Source: Caryophanales bacterium UBA6985
GTDB taxonomy: Bacteria; Bacillota_I; Bacilli_A; RF39; UBA660
Length of the DNA: 47,287 nucleotides
NCBI GenBank assembly: GCA_002450035.1
Contig: DJYF01000039.1
Span: forward strand, 1-47,287
Direction: 5' to 3'
In this document: positions 15,299 to 22,391 of the stretch, one piece after another
How the letters are laid out: every line of letters starts with the position of its first letter
Position numbering within the stretch: the stretch's first letter is position 1
Made by a program: the position numbers and the translations under genes
Notes under the pieces: model-generated
The model's database searches: none
What the model was told of the DNA's origin: nothing
The model's input: only the letters and a program-made list of their open reading frames with translations

Positions 15299-16369
15299 TT
15301 AATTTGTTAAGGATTTATAGACTTCTGCAGCATTTATTATTAAGGTAGCTATATCATTTATTTCTATCTTTTCCATAGCTGAAGTTTCTTCATTATATTT
15401 AGCATTAGATAATATATCATCTGCAAGTTCTAAAACAGAATAATCATAATTATTAGAAGATGTTACTATTTCTACATAGAATATATCTTTATCACTTGCC
15501 TTAGTAAATGCAATCAATCTATTATTTAAGTTATCTATAGTTTCTGCAATTATATAAGGATGTTCTTTTATACTTGCTTCTTTTATATTTTTAATAAATA
15601 AACCTTTTTCTTCCATGGTTGCTTTTACGCTTGTTTTAGCATTTGCTATATCGTTATAAATTCCTTCTTGTCCTCTTATATAAATTCTAAATGTATCGGT
15701 TGTATCATATATTAGAATTCCTTTGTTATATTTATCATAAACATACTTTTCAGGTATTTTATAAGTATAACTACCTGCTTGTGTAGTATTATTTTTACCG
15801 TCTGCAACTCTAGCAGAAGCGTTTTGATTGACTCTTTGTGTTGAAGGACGATTATTAAAAATTATTGTTGGGAAAAGTGTTTTACCAATATAACCACCAA
15901 CAATCATTCCTATTACAGTTACTAGTATTGTAAATGACATTGGTACAGTTTTCTTAAGAAAACTAATATTAAATTTTATCTTACCTTTTTTAACATTTTG
16001 AACTTTAGATAAGTCTTCATTTTTAATAAGTTCTGCTTCTTTATTTGATGACTCTGGAATACCATCTCCATCAGAATCTTTTGTAGCAACAACTTCACCA
16101 GTCTTGGTTGGAATTGCTATATTAACTTTTGCTTCTTCTGGTATTTCCTTAAGTGTAGGAATTGCACTTGGATCTTGCACAGGAACAGGAGATGCTTTTT
16201 CAATAGATACAGCATTAACTGGTGTTGGCGCTTGATTAGGAAGTTCTAATTTAGGTGCAGGGGAAGCAGCACTTACTTTTTTAAAGTTTTCATTTACAAC
16301 TGGAGTTGGATTTTTAACTGCAGGTAATTCAACTTCAGGAGACTCTAAAACATCAATTTTTTCGTCCAC
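15299..16369 (-). CDS. Single-pass membrane protein with Pro-rich N-terminus and Ca-loop-like motif
   Basis: About 356 residues. The first ~140 are low-complexity, rich in Pro, Ala, Glu and Val, and contain DSDGDGIPE, like a thrombospondin type 3 or dockerin calcium loop. One transmembrane helix follows a Lys-rich stretch (KKGKIKFNISFLKK), so the N-terminus should be cytoplasmic and the C-terminal ~190 residues outside. The outer part has a beta-rich domain (SYTYKIPEKYVYD... onward), without a recognised family. GTG at 16369 is preferred over GTG at 16378 because GAAGGG lies 9 nt upstream of it. Own promoter at 16396-16424; no clear terminator before the T-box region. Confidence 0.65.
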   Translation of the reverse strand: MDEKIDVLESPEVELPAVKNPTPVVNENFKKVSAASPAPKLELPNQAPTPVNAVSIEKASPVPVQDPSAIPTLKEIPEEAKVNIAIPTKTGEVVATKDSDGDGIPESSNKEAELIKNEDLSKVQNVKKGKIKFNISFLKKTVPMSFTILVTVIGMIVGGYIGKTLFPTIIFNNRPSTQRVNQNASARVADGKNNTTQAGSYTYKIPEKYVYDKYNKGILIYDTTDTFRIYIRGQEGIYNDIANAKTSVKATMEEKGLFIKNIKEASIKEHPYIIAETIDNLNNRLIAFTKASDKDIFYVEIVTSSNNYDYSVLELADDILSNAKYNEETSAMEKIEINDIATLIINAAEVYKSLTN

Positions 16370-16395
16370 ACTAAACACTTCCCTTCTATTATTTA

Positions 16396-16424
16396 ATTAT
16401 ACTTAATATATGAATTAACTTCAA
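16396..16424 (-). promoter_or_regulatory. Promoter of the Pro-rich membrane protein gene
   Basis: Minus strand TTGAAG (16419-16424), 17-nt spacer, TATAAT (16396-16401). Confidence 0.7.
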
Positions 16425-16433
16425 TATAGGCAC

Positions 16434-16466
16434 AAAAAAAAGTTAGATACTAATCATCTAACTTTT
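16434..16466 (-). terminator. Terminator after the YtxH gene
   Basis: Arms AAAAGTTAGAT (16438-16448) and ATCTAACTTTT (16456-16466) with a 7-nt loop; the T tract on the minus strand follows. It overlaps the stop of 16450-16845. Confidence 0.85.
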
Positions 16467-16845
16467 CAGATAAATCTTTTAAAACAACAGCAACTTTCTT
16501 CTTAAGTTCAACTAAAGCTTTTTCTACTTTAGGTTTGCCATTTTCAATAGCACTTGCAATTATTTTATCAGCTTTTGCTTCAATTTCAGCACCTTTTTCT
16601 TTTGCTAATGCAATTGCTTTTTCTTTGTCCATGTTTGCAAGTTCATCTTTTAAATTATAGAAATCATCATATAATTTTTCTTTTAATGCTTCATAGTCAA
16701 CGCTTTTAGCTTTTTTAATTGCTCCTTGTGCTTTTTCTTTTAGAAGTTTTCTATTTTCTTCTCCTGTTCTTGGTGTAAGTAATGCTCCAATGCAAACACC
16801 TACTCCAACTCCTAGTAATACATCTTTAAGTCCACCTTTTGCCAT
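16450..16845 (-). CDS. YtxH-like general stress/envelope protein
   Basis: A 131-residue protein. The N-terminus GLKDVLLGVGVGVCIGALLTPRTGEENRK is the YtxH pattern: a Gly-zipper membrane helix followed by (A/T)P-x-(S/T)G-x-x-x-R. The rest is a long Lys/Glu/Ala amphipathic helix. YtxH-type proteins are stress-associated membrane-anchored proteins with no known enzymatic activity. It is the last gene of a tight cluster, 1 nt after the DUF948-like gene, and the pair resembles the DUF948-ytxH arrangement of other Firmicutes. Confidence 0.8.
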   Translation of the reverse strand: MAKGGLKDVLLGVGVGVCIGALLTPRTGEENRKLLKEKAQGAIKKAKSVDYEALKEKLYDDFYNLKDELANMDKEKAIALAKEKGAEIEAKADKIIASAIENGKPKVEKALVELKKKVAVVLKDLSEKLDD

Positions 16846-16846
16846 T

Positions 16847-17170
16847 TTATTCTCTTCCTTTCATTATATTTTCAAGTTCTTCTTCTTCTTCGCTTAAATC
16901 ATCATCTTGTTTTCTTCCTGTGAATCTAGATGACACTTTTTGGAATAGTTGAACTACACGTTTAGCTACTCCGTTTACACCAGCATCGATTTTGTTAATT
17001 ACTGAAAATATTCCATTTAAAGAATTAACTTTTTCAATTATGTCATCTAATAGTACTCTAGCATCATCAACCACTCCAATTACTTTAATTGTTAAAATAA
17101 TTAGAACAATCAATAGAATTGCTATAAGTACATCAATTACAACTGGCATTACACTTGCTAATACTTCCAT
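16847..17170 (-). CDS. DUF948-like single-pass membrane protein
   Basis: A 107-residue protein with an N-terminal hydrophobic helix (about 7-33), a short amphipathic region with VDDARVLLDDIIEKVNSLNGIF, and an acidic C-terminal tail (DDDLSEEEEELENIMKG). The layout and position next to ytxH resemble DUF948/YtxG proteins. The assignment rests on architecture and context more than on strong motifs. It lies 2 nt after the acidic protein gene and 1 nt before ytxH, so all are on one transcript. Confidence 0.6.
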   Translation of the reverse strand: MEVLASVMPVVIDVLIAILLIVLIILTIKVIGVVDDARVLLDDIIEKVNSLNGIFSVINKIDAGVNGVAKRVVQLFQKVSSRFTGRKQDDDLSEEEEELENIMKGRE

Positions 17171-17172
17171 TT

Positions 17173-18267
17173 TTATTCCCTTTCATCTGAATTATACATC
17201 GAATCTATTAAATTAAATAGATCGGTTTCAATAGTATCGTCTAATGATTCTTTTGGTTCTTCTTTTCTTGTTTTAGTTTCTACAACTGGTTGTTCATCAT
17301 CTTCGAACTTACTTGGTTCTTCTTCATCTTCGAAGTATTTATCATCAGACTTTATAATTCCGTCTTCTTCATCATCAAACTTATTATCAAAAGATATTTC
17401 AGGTTCATCATTTAAAAGTGATTCAATATCAACTGATGGTTTAACTGGAGTTTCATCTTCATAATCATCACTTATAATGCTTTTAATTGGTTTTTCTTTT
17501 ATTTCTTCGTATTCAGCAGTATCGAATTCACTTTCAACATGTGCTTTTTCTTCTTCTTTTTTCTTTTCTTTTTCTTTATTTTCTTTTATTAATGTTTCAG
17601 TTAAAGTTTCTTTAGTTTCTTCATATCTAGTTGGTTCAGGAATTTCTTCTCCTTGATAACTAACTGGACCAAACATTCTTTCTCTAACTTGTTCAATCTT
17701 TTCAGGTTTATTCTTTTCAGCTATTTCTTCTGGTTTGTAATTCTTATCAAGTATTCCATATACTGGACTAATAATTGGAGTTACAACAAATGGTCTTTTT
17801 ATACCATTTTTAGCTTCATTAATAAACTTAGAATAGTCTCTTGTTTCATGAACAACTTCCTTCTTAGGAGGAAGTTCATATCTTGAACGATCTTCTTTTT
17901 TAATTTCTTCTTCCTTTCTTTCAGGAATAACTGGTCTTTCAAAAGAATGAGAACGTTCAATTATTTTGTCTACTTGAAGTGGTTCAATAGGAGTTTTTTC
18001 TTTATGTTCTTCTATTTCTTCCTCATCACTAGTATAACTATCTTCTCTTAGTTTAGCTCTTGAAATTGTTTTATATTCTTCTGTATCATCAAAATTAAAT
18101 CTATCTTCATTATCTGTAACTTTTACTTCTGTAATTGTATCTTCAGCATCTACATAATTATCTTTTTTAAATTTTTTCTTTTTAGATTCTCTTTTAGGTA
18201 ATACTTCTTCTGTATCATCAGGTTCTTCATCAAATAAGATACCTTTTATTTTATCCATTAATCCCAT
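17173..18267 (-). CDS. Acidic, mostly disordered cytoplasmic protein with conserved-looking ISPVYG island
   Basis: A 364-residue protein rich in Glu, Asp, Lys and Thr with no signal peptide or membrane helix. The N-terminus MGLMDKIKGILFDEE is a short amphipathic helix. The only segment of ordinary composition is around residues 155-180 (IKRPFVVTPIISPVYGILD), which looks like a protein-binding motif. A last helix DDTIETDLFNLIDSMY ends the protein. I do not recognise a family with a known function; a scaffold or division-linked role is speculation. AGGAGA precedes the ATG. It lies 10 nt after the lipoprotein gene and 2 nt before the DUF948-like gene. Confidence 0.65.
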   Translation of the reverse strand: MGLMDKIKGILFDEEPDDTEEVLPKRESKKKKFKKDNYVDAEDTITEVKVTDNEDRFNFDDTEEYKTISRAKLREDSYTSDEEEIEEHKEKTPIEPLQVDKIIERSHSFERPVIPERKEEEIKKEDRSRYELPPKKEVVHETRDYSKFINEAKNGIKRPFVVTPIISPVYGILDKNYKPEEIAEKNKPEKIEQVRERMFGPVSYQGEEIPEPTRYEETKETLTETLIKENKEKEKKKEEEKAHVESEFDTAEYEEIKEKPIKSIISDDYEDETPVKPSVDIESLLNDEPEISFDNKFDDEEDGIIKSDDKYFEDEEEPSKFEDDEQPVVETKTRKEEPKESLDDTIETDLFNLIDSMYNSDERE

Positions 18268-18277
18268 AGAAATTCTC

Positions 18278-18910
18278 CTATCTAATTACTTCACTATCGT
18301 AGTTTTCTTCTTCATAGTAAGTATCATCTACTTGTAAGAATGTTGAACTATCATCTTCTATATTAAATACGTTTACTTCTTCTTCTAATGAAGATAAGTC
18401 TTTACCAAACATATTATTAACCACATTTTTGTTGTACTTCATTGTGGTAGCTATAATTAAAGCTTTAGTAACGGCTTTATTAATATCTTTCTTTTTAACA
18501 TATGCTTCGATCTTAGCATAATTATAATTAACGCTTACTAGGTATTTATCGCTTTCTATTTCATAAACGTTAACTATACCTTTTATCTTTTTGCTTTCAA
18601 ATATATGACTATAGTATATATTTTTTTCTACTTCATATTCATTACCTACATCGTTAAAGTATTTAACTAAATCAACATATAGGTAGAATTTATAACCATC
18701 ACACTTAATGATTTCGTTATACTCATCTTTATATGAAATAGTCATACCTGATGGAAGATAATACTTAAATCCTTCATTCGAATGATTGTATATCTTAGAA
18801 TTACTAGAGGTTACTTCCTTAATTATTCCTTCTATTGAAGAATCGTTAATTGATACACATCCAGTGGTTAAAAACAATATACATAGGACTAGTATAAGTT
18901 TCTTTTTCAT
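18278..18910 (-). CDS. Predicted lipoprotein
   Basis: A 210-residue protein with signal MKKKLILVLCILFLTTGC, a lipobox (LTTGC) that predicts lipidation at Cys18 and anchoring on the outer membrane face. The mature part contains alternating beta-like segments (YYLPSGMTISYKDEY, DGYKFYLYVDLVKYF) and an acidic tail (DDTYYEEENYDSEVIR). No family recognised. The frame is open upstream to a TTG at 18928, but the ATG at 18910 with GTAGGTG upstream gives the signal peptide. First gene of the cluster down to ytxH. Confidence 0.75.
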   Translation of the reverse strand: MKKKLILVLCILFLTTGCVSINDSSIEGIIKEVTSSNSKIYNHSNEGFKYYLPSGMTISYKDEYNEIIKCDGYKFYLYVDLVKYFNDVGNEYEVEKNIYYSHIFESKKIKGIVNVYEIESDKYLVSVNYNYAKIEAYVKKKDINKAVTKALIIATTMKYNKNVVNNMFGKDLSSLEEEVNVFNIEDDSSTFLQVDDTYYEEENYDSEVIR

Positions 18911-18932
18911 AAAACACCTACTCTTCAAGTCA

Positions 18933-18941
18933 ATTATAGCA
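18933..18941 (-). promoter_or_regulatory. Extended -10 promoter of the lipoprotein-YtxH cluster
   Basis: TGCTATAAT on the minus strand (exact TG-n-TATAAT), about 22 nt upstream of the lipoprotein start. No clear -35. Confidence 0.6.
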
Positions 18942-19004
18942 AACTTTGTGTTTTTTTAAAATAATAATTATTATATAACACTCCTATATTAATGATTATA
19001 TCAT

Positions 19005-19067
19005 AGTAAAAAAAAAGAATTAACTATTTAACACTTTTCTTTACAGCATTAAGATAGTTAATTCTTT
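19005..19067 (-). terminator. Terminator of trmB with its 5' arm inside the coding sequence
   Basis: Perfect 14-bp arms, AAAGAATTAACTAT (19014-19027) and ATAGTTAATTCTTT (19054-19067), separated by 26 nt. On the minus strand the second arm runs into a long T tract (complement of 19008-19016). The upstream arm lies in trmB codons about 12-15 before the stop. Confidence 0.7.
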
Positions 19068-19662
19068 GCCCTAGAGATGAAAATTTGTGTTCATACTCTG
19101 TTTCAACATTATCAATATCTTCACTATGAAGATCAAGAGAACACTTAGTTATTTCATATCCATATTGAGTAAGAGACTCAATAGAAGATGCAAATAAACC
19201 AATGTTATCTGTCTTTTGAACTATATGAGGAATACCTTTAAAAACAGAATCATAAATACTTAAGAAATAACTACTAGTTAAACGTCTTTTAGCATGTCTC
19301 GCCTTTGGCCAAGGATCAGAGAAATTAAGATATATAGTATCAATTTCTTTATCAAATACTTTATCTAAATTACTGGCATCTAGTCTTATTAATCTTAAAT
19401 TAGGTAGATCAATATCTGTAAGTTTTTGAGCGGCCCTTACTTGAACTGACTCATATTTTTCAAGGCCTATGAAATTTATATTTGGATATTTCTTTGCCAT
19501 TCCAATAACAAAGTCACCTTTACCCATTCCTATTTCTAAGTGAATTGGATTATTATTCTTAAATACTTTTTTATACTCACCTTTAAACTCTTCAGGGTTA
19601 CTAATAATATACTTGCTTTCATTAAGTATTTCTAAAGCATTTTTAACTTTTCTTAATCTCAT
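19024..19662 (-). CDS. trmB: tRNA (guanine-N7-)-methyltransferase
   Basis: A 212-residue SAM-dependent methyltransferase. The SAM loop is LEIGMGKGDFV, GLEKYESV binds the ribose side, and the TrmB-specific motif is FSDPWPKARHAKRRLTSSYFL. It makes m7G46 in the variable loop of tRNAs. Length and motifs match the family. The start ATG at 19662 is preceded by AGAGTGAT. A promoter with its -35 inside the preceding terminator is at 19675-19703. Single-gene unit. Confidence 0.95.
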   Translation of the reverse strand: MRLRKVKNALEILNESKYIISNPEEFKGEYKKVFKNNNPIHLEIGMGKGDFVIGMAKKYPNINFIGLEKYESVQVRAAQKLTDIDLPNLRLIRLDASNLDKVFDKEIDTIYLNFSDPWPKARHAKRRLTSSYFLSIYDSVFKGIPHIVQKTDNIGLFASSIESLTQYGYEITKCSLDLHSEDIDNVETEYEHKFSSLGQRINYLNAVKKSVK

Positions 19663-19674
19663 ATAATCACTCTT

Positions 19675-19703
19675 TCTATAACTTTAAATAAAAATAGTAC
19701 CAA
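19675..19703 (-). promoter_or_regulatory. Candidate promoter of trmB overlapping the upstream terminator
   Basis: Minus strand TTGGTA (19698-19703), 17 nt, TATAGA (19675-19680). The -35 lies in the 3' arm of the terminator at 19690-19723. Confidence 0.45.
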
Positions 19704-19724
19704 CTTTCGTTAGTACTGTTTTTA
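19688..19724 (-). terminator. Terminator of the pilin-like gene
   Basis: Fifteen-base arms (19690-19704 and 19709-19723) with one mismatch and a TTTC loop, followed on the minus strand by TTTTTATTT. Confidence 0.75.
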
Positions 19725-19739
19725 TCATTTAACAATATT

Positions 19740-20081
19740 CTAGCCTTTGCAATCTTCAGAATTTGGTCTTAATAAACAATCTTCACATTTTTTAAATTCT
19801 GTGTGGTCTGTACCCCATGTTGAAACTTGTCCAAAAACCCAAGTTACGATAGTTGGAATAAAGAAAATAATTATACCAGCAATTGCTCTTCTTCCTAAAG
19901 ACTTAGCGCTTTTCTTAATATCATCATCTTTTTCAGCTACAACTGCTTTACCAAAATCAATCATTCCATAAATAATAATTATTATAGGAATAATAATTTT
20001 GAAGATTAATAATATATAGCCTACAAAGCTAAGAAGTTCTTTTGTTTGTGTACAAAATGTTGATATTTCTATTGCTAACAT
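19740..20081 (-). CDS. Two-helix pilin-like small membrane protein with Cys tail
   Basis: A 113-residue protein with two hydrophobic helices (about 17-39 and 66-86) joined by a charged loop KDDDIKKSAKSLGRR, and a C-terminal tail with Cys99, Cys102 and Cys111. IPTIVTWVFG closes the second helix. This TM-loop-TM layout is that of VirB2/TrbC pilins and the Mbov_0395-type pilin-like family; sequence identity to a named family cannot be confirmed here. By the positive-inside rule the Lys/Arg loop is cytoplasmic and the Cys tail outside, where it may form disulfides. It has its own near-consensus promoter (20108-20137) and AGGAAAG ribosome site, so high expression is expected. Confidence 0.6.
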   Translation of the reverse strand: MLAIEISTFCTQTKELLSFVGYILLIFKIIIPIIIIIYGMIDFGKAVVAEKDDDIKKSAKSLGRRAIAGIIIFFIPTIVTWVFGQVSTWGTDHTEFKKCEDCLLRPNSEDCKG

Positions 20082-20107
20082 TTCTTTCCTACCTCATTTC
20101 TAAAACA

Positions 20108-20137
20108 ATTATAATTGATTTTTTATTAGCATGTCAA
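20108..20137 (-). promoter_or_regulatory. Near-consensus promoter of the pilin-like gene
   Basis: Minus strand TTGACA (20132-20137), 18-nt spacer, TATAAT (20108-20113). Both hexamers are perfect, the best promoter match in the window. Confidence 0.8.
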
Positions 20138-20164
20138 TAATAAAAAGGGTTTATTTGTAAATAA

Positions 20165-21208
20165 TTACATATTAAATCCTAATTTCGAAAGTAATCTATT
20201 AATTTCAGGAGAATCAGTGTCTCTATCGTTAATTGGTGGGATGTTTTCGAATACTTTTACACCAGTTTCAATTTCAAAATCATATACTTCATCTTCTGAA
20301 ACAAAACTCATATTTAATACTATTTTTTCATCCTTTTTTTCAATAAATGCATTCTTATTTCTCTTAATACATTTTGTCAATCTTATGAATGATGGTTCTA
20401 CTAAATATAGTATGTCACTGCAGAATTTTGATGCTTCAGGAAATTCATTTAAATCAATAATGATTGCTGGAATATCTTTGAAGTCTCTTAATGCTCTTTC
20501 AAGATCAATTCTATTCATACATGAAATTAAATTGTCACTTCTATAATATAGTAAGTCTTGTCTACTCATTTCAATTCCTTTAGCAGGAATATTATGACTG
20601 TTAAGTTGTCTAACCATCATATTTGTTAAAGTAGATGCTCCAGCATGTACTGTCATATTTGATAAACCAATTATCTTTTTATTTCCAAGACCATAAGTAA
20701 TACCTGCTCCTGACATTGTTGGAGTTTGCACTGTACTAACACCTGGTGTTGGCATAGATCCACCTGTTGGGATTGGTGCTGGGCTTACAAATCCAGTGGA
20801 AACAGCTGGAGCTACATTTTGTACTTTATTTTCCTCAAGTAAGTACTTAACATTATCAAGTGTATTTGGTGTTCCATATAAGAACTTAATACCTTCTATA
20901 TTTCTTGTAAAATTATAAATACCGTTTCTAACTAAATTTGCTAAATATGGAGTACTTGTTACTTCAGGTTCTCCACTTAAAAGTAAGATTACTCTACTTG
21001 CATCTATTCTTTTTGCAAAATCAGCCATTACTTCTGGGCTTTTATAATTTTCAATTGCTGTTACATCTATTATTAATTTTTCAAAGTATAGATTAACAAA
21101 CTTACTTAGTAATTCACTTACTGAATATTGTCCATCTATCTTCTTAATAATATCGATGTCTAATTGTTCTAACATTTTACTATTTTGATTAACTACTATT
21201 ACGTTCAT
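20165..21208 (-). CDS. TadZ/CpaE-like protein with degenerate P-loop
   Basis: A 347-residue protein in three parts. Residues 1-125 look like an atypical receiver fold (MNVIVVNQNSKML, LIIDVTAIEN, RVILLLSGEP). Residues 130-172 form a Pro/Gly/Thr-rich linker. Residues 175-347 resemble a MinD/ParA-type ATPase in which the Walker A segment reads TVHAGASTLT (186-195), lacking the signature lysines, with a Walker B-like AIIIDLNEF. TadZ/CpaE proteins place Tad pilus machines at cell sites, and degenerate P-loops are known among them. The ATG overlaps the stop of the TadE-like gene (ATGA), so translation is coupled. A pilus assembly ATPase is not in the window. Confidence 0.6.
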   Translation of the reverse strand: MNVIVVNQNSKMLEQLDIDIIKKIDGQYSVSELLSKFVNLYFEKLIIDVTAIENYKSPEVMADFAKRIDASRVILLLSGEPEVTSTPYLANLVRNGIYNFTRNIEGIKFLYGTPNTLDNVKYLLEENKVQNVAPAVSTGFVSPAPIPTGGSMPTPGVSTVQTPTMSGAGITYGLGNKKIIGLSNMTVHAGASTLTNMMVRQLNSHNIPAKGIEMSRQDLLYYRSDNLISCMNRIDLERALRDFKDIPAIIIDLNEFPEASKFCSDILYLVEPSFIRLTKCIKRNKNAFIEKKDEKIVLNMSFVSEDEVYDFEIETGVKVFENIPPINDRDTDSPEINRLLSKLGFNM

Positions 21209-21804
21209 TCTCTCACTTCCTCTAAAAAAGCATCTTTTGGATAAGATATATTCTTTGTTTCTCCAGATACATAATAATTACCGAACATTCTTAAGATATT
21301 AATATTAATACTAAAGAATGTAATTACTCGATAACTTGAAAAACTTAAATAGGCATTATTATCACTTCCTGTTTGTCCTTCTCTTACTAAACAGAAATGA
21401 AATAACTCATCTCCTAAAAAGCTATCACCTCTTGTTACTGATGCATATGTACCATTGGGTTTTGGAATAACTGATATATTTACACCCATGATAGAGTTTC
21501 TCTTTCTATTATAAGCATCATCGCCATATAGACGTTTTAATACTGTTTCGCAACTTCCTTTAGATCCATAATTAATTTCTTTAGTATAATTTGCAATTTC
21601 TTCTAGCGATGTTGTTGTTCCACTTCCAATGTCTCCAATTATACTATCTCCTGGTCCATCATACTTTTCTAAAACATCTATTATTTCGTCTTTAAACGCA
21701 AATGCTTTTGAAAAGTTAACAGAGAATGCTAAGTAACCTGTAAAGATAGTAACAAATACAATTACAATTCCAAATATCCAAGTTGCACCTATCGACTCTC
21801 TCAC
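21205..21804 (-). CDS. TadE-like (pseudopilin-type) membrane protein, copy 1
   Basis: A 199-residue protein with a single N-terminal helix (about 8-30) right after MRESIGATW, then an extracytoplasmic part with two cysteines (one in GSCETVLKRLYG, one in HFCLVREG). The C-terminus GETKNISYPKDAF is nearly repeated in the adjacent gene, showing the two are paralogues. Topology resembles TadE/TadF minor pilins or DUF4320-type proteins; no processing motif is obvious. The start is GTG at 21804, placed after AGGTGAT and matching the paralogue's MRQSI start. It lies 9 nt after copy 2 and overlaps the TadZ-like gene. Confidence 0.6.
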   Translation of the reverse strand: MRESIGATWIFGIVIVFVTIFTGYLAFSVNFSKAFAFKDEIIDVLEKYDGPGDSIIGDIGSGTTTSLEEIANYTKEINYGSKGSCETVLKRLYGDDAYNRKRNSIMGVNISVIPKPNGTYASVTRGDSFLGDELFHFCLVREGQTGSDNNAYLSFSSYRVITFFSININILRMFGNYYVSGETKNISYPKDAFLEEVRE

Positions 21805-21813
21805 CTATATCAC

Positions 21814-22305
21814 CTACCAATCAAAAGAATCCAACGGATAGTAAATAGCATTGGTTTCTCCAACTACTTTAAACATGAATATACGTCCAAATATTGGTAA
21901 ATCAAAATTAAAGAATATTACAGCTTTGTAATAATAATCATCATATTTATGTCCTTCACCACTTCCGCCTTCAAATAAAGCTTTAGTTACACATACACTT
22001 TGTAATGTGTTTCCAGGATTAATAACTAGACCATTCTCAACTGTAATACCAACAACTTTAGCAGCTGAATCAAATATTCCATTGCAAGTATTCTTTGTCG
22101 TATGTCCATTGCCAACTATAGTTTGTCTAATTTTTGATACACTCATATCATTAATACCTTGATATTCTTCAATTGTATTAATAATAGTTGTTTTTGTTTT
22201 ATAAGCACGATTATAGTTTAATGATACAGCTACATATGCAATCATAAATACCATAAAAATCATAATAATACTATAAAGCCATGCTCCAGCAATAGATTGT
22301 CTCAT
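21814..22305 (-). CDS. TadE-like (pseudopilin-type) membrane protein, copy 2
   Basis: A 163-residue paralogue of the next gene: it starts MRQSIAGAWLYS, has one N-terminal helix (about 8-30), then SLNYNRAYKTKTTIINTIEEY, two extracytoplasmic cysteines (KNTCNG and QSVCVTK) and the shared ending GETNAIYYPLDSF. The open frame runs 20 codons further upstream, but the ATG at 22305 follows AGGTGATAAA and aligns with copy 1. First gene of the unit copy 2 - copy 1 - TadZ-like. Promoter at 22328-22356. Confidence 0.6.
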   Translation of the reverse strand: MRQSIAGAWLYSIIMIFMVFMIAYVAVSLNYNRAYKTKTTIINTIEEYQGINDMSVSKIRQTIVGNGHTTKNTCNGIFDSAAKVVGITVENGLVINPGNTLQSVCVTKALFEGGSGEGHKYDDYYYKAVIFFNFDLPIFGRIFMFKVVGETNAIYYPLDSFDW

Positions 22306-22327
22306 TTTATCACCTATTCTAATAAAT

Positions 22328-22356
22328 ATTATACATAATGATTTTTTAATATACAA
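22328..22356 (-). promoter_or_regulatory. Promoter of the TadE-like/TadZ-like unit
   Basis: Minus strand TTGTAT (22351-22356), 17 nt, TATAAT (22328-22333), just downstream of the cadherin-like gene's terminator. Confidence 0.65.
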
Positions 22357-22361
22357 TAAAA

Positions 22362-22391
22362 CCAAAAAAAATAGACATAAAAATGTCTATT
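22362..22391 (-). terminator. Terminator of the cadherin-like surface protein gene
   Basis: Arms AATAGACAT (22370-22378) and ATGTCTATT (22383-22391), loop AAAA, followed by a T run on the minus strand. Overlaps the stop codon. Confidence 0.8.
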
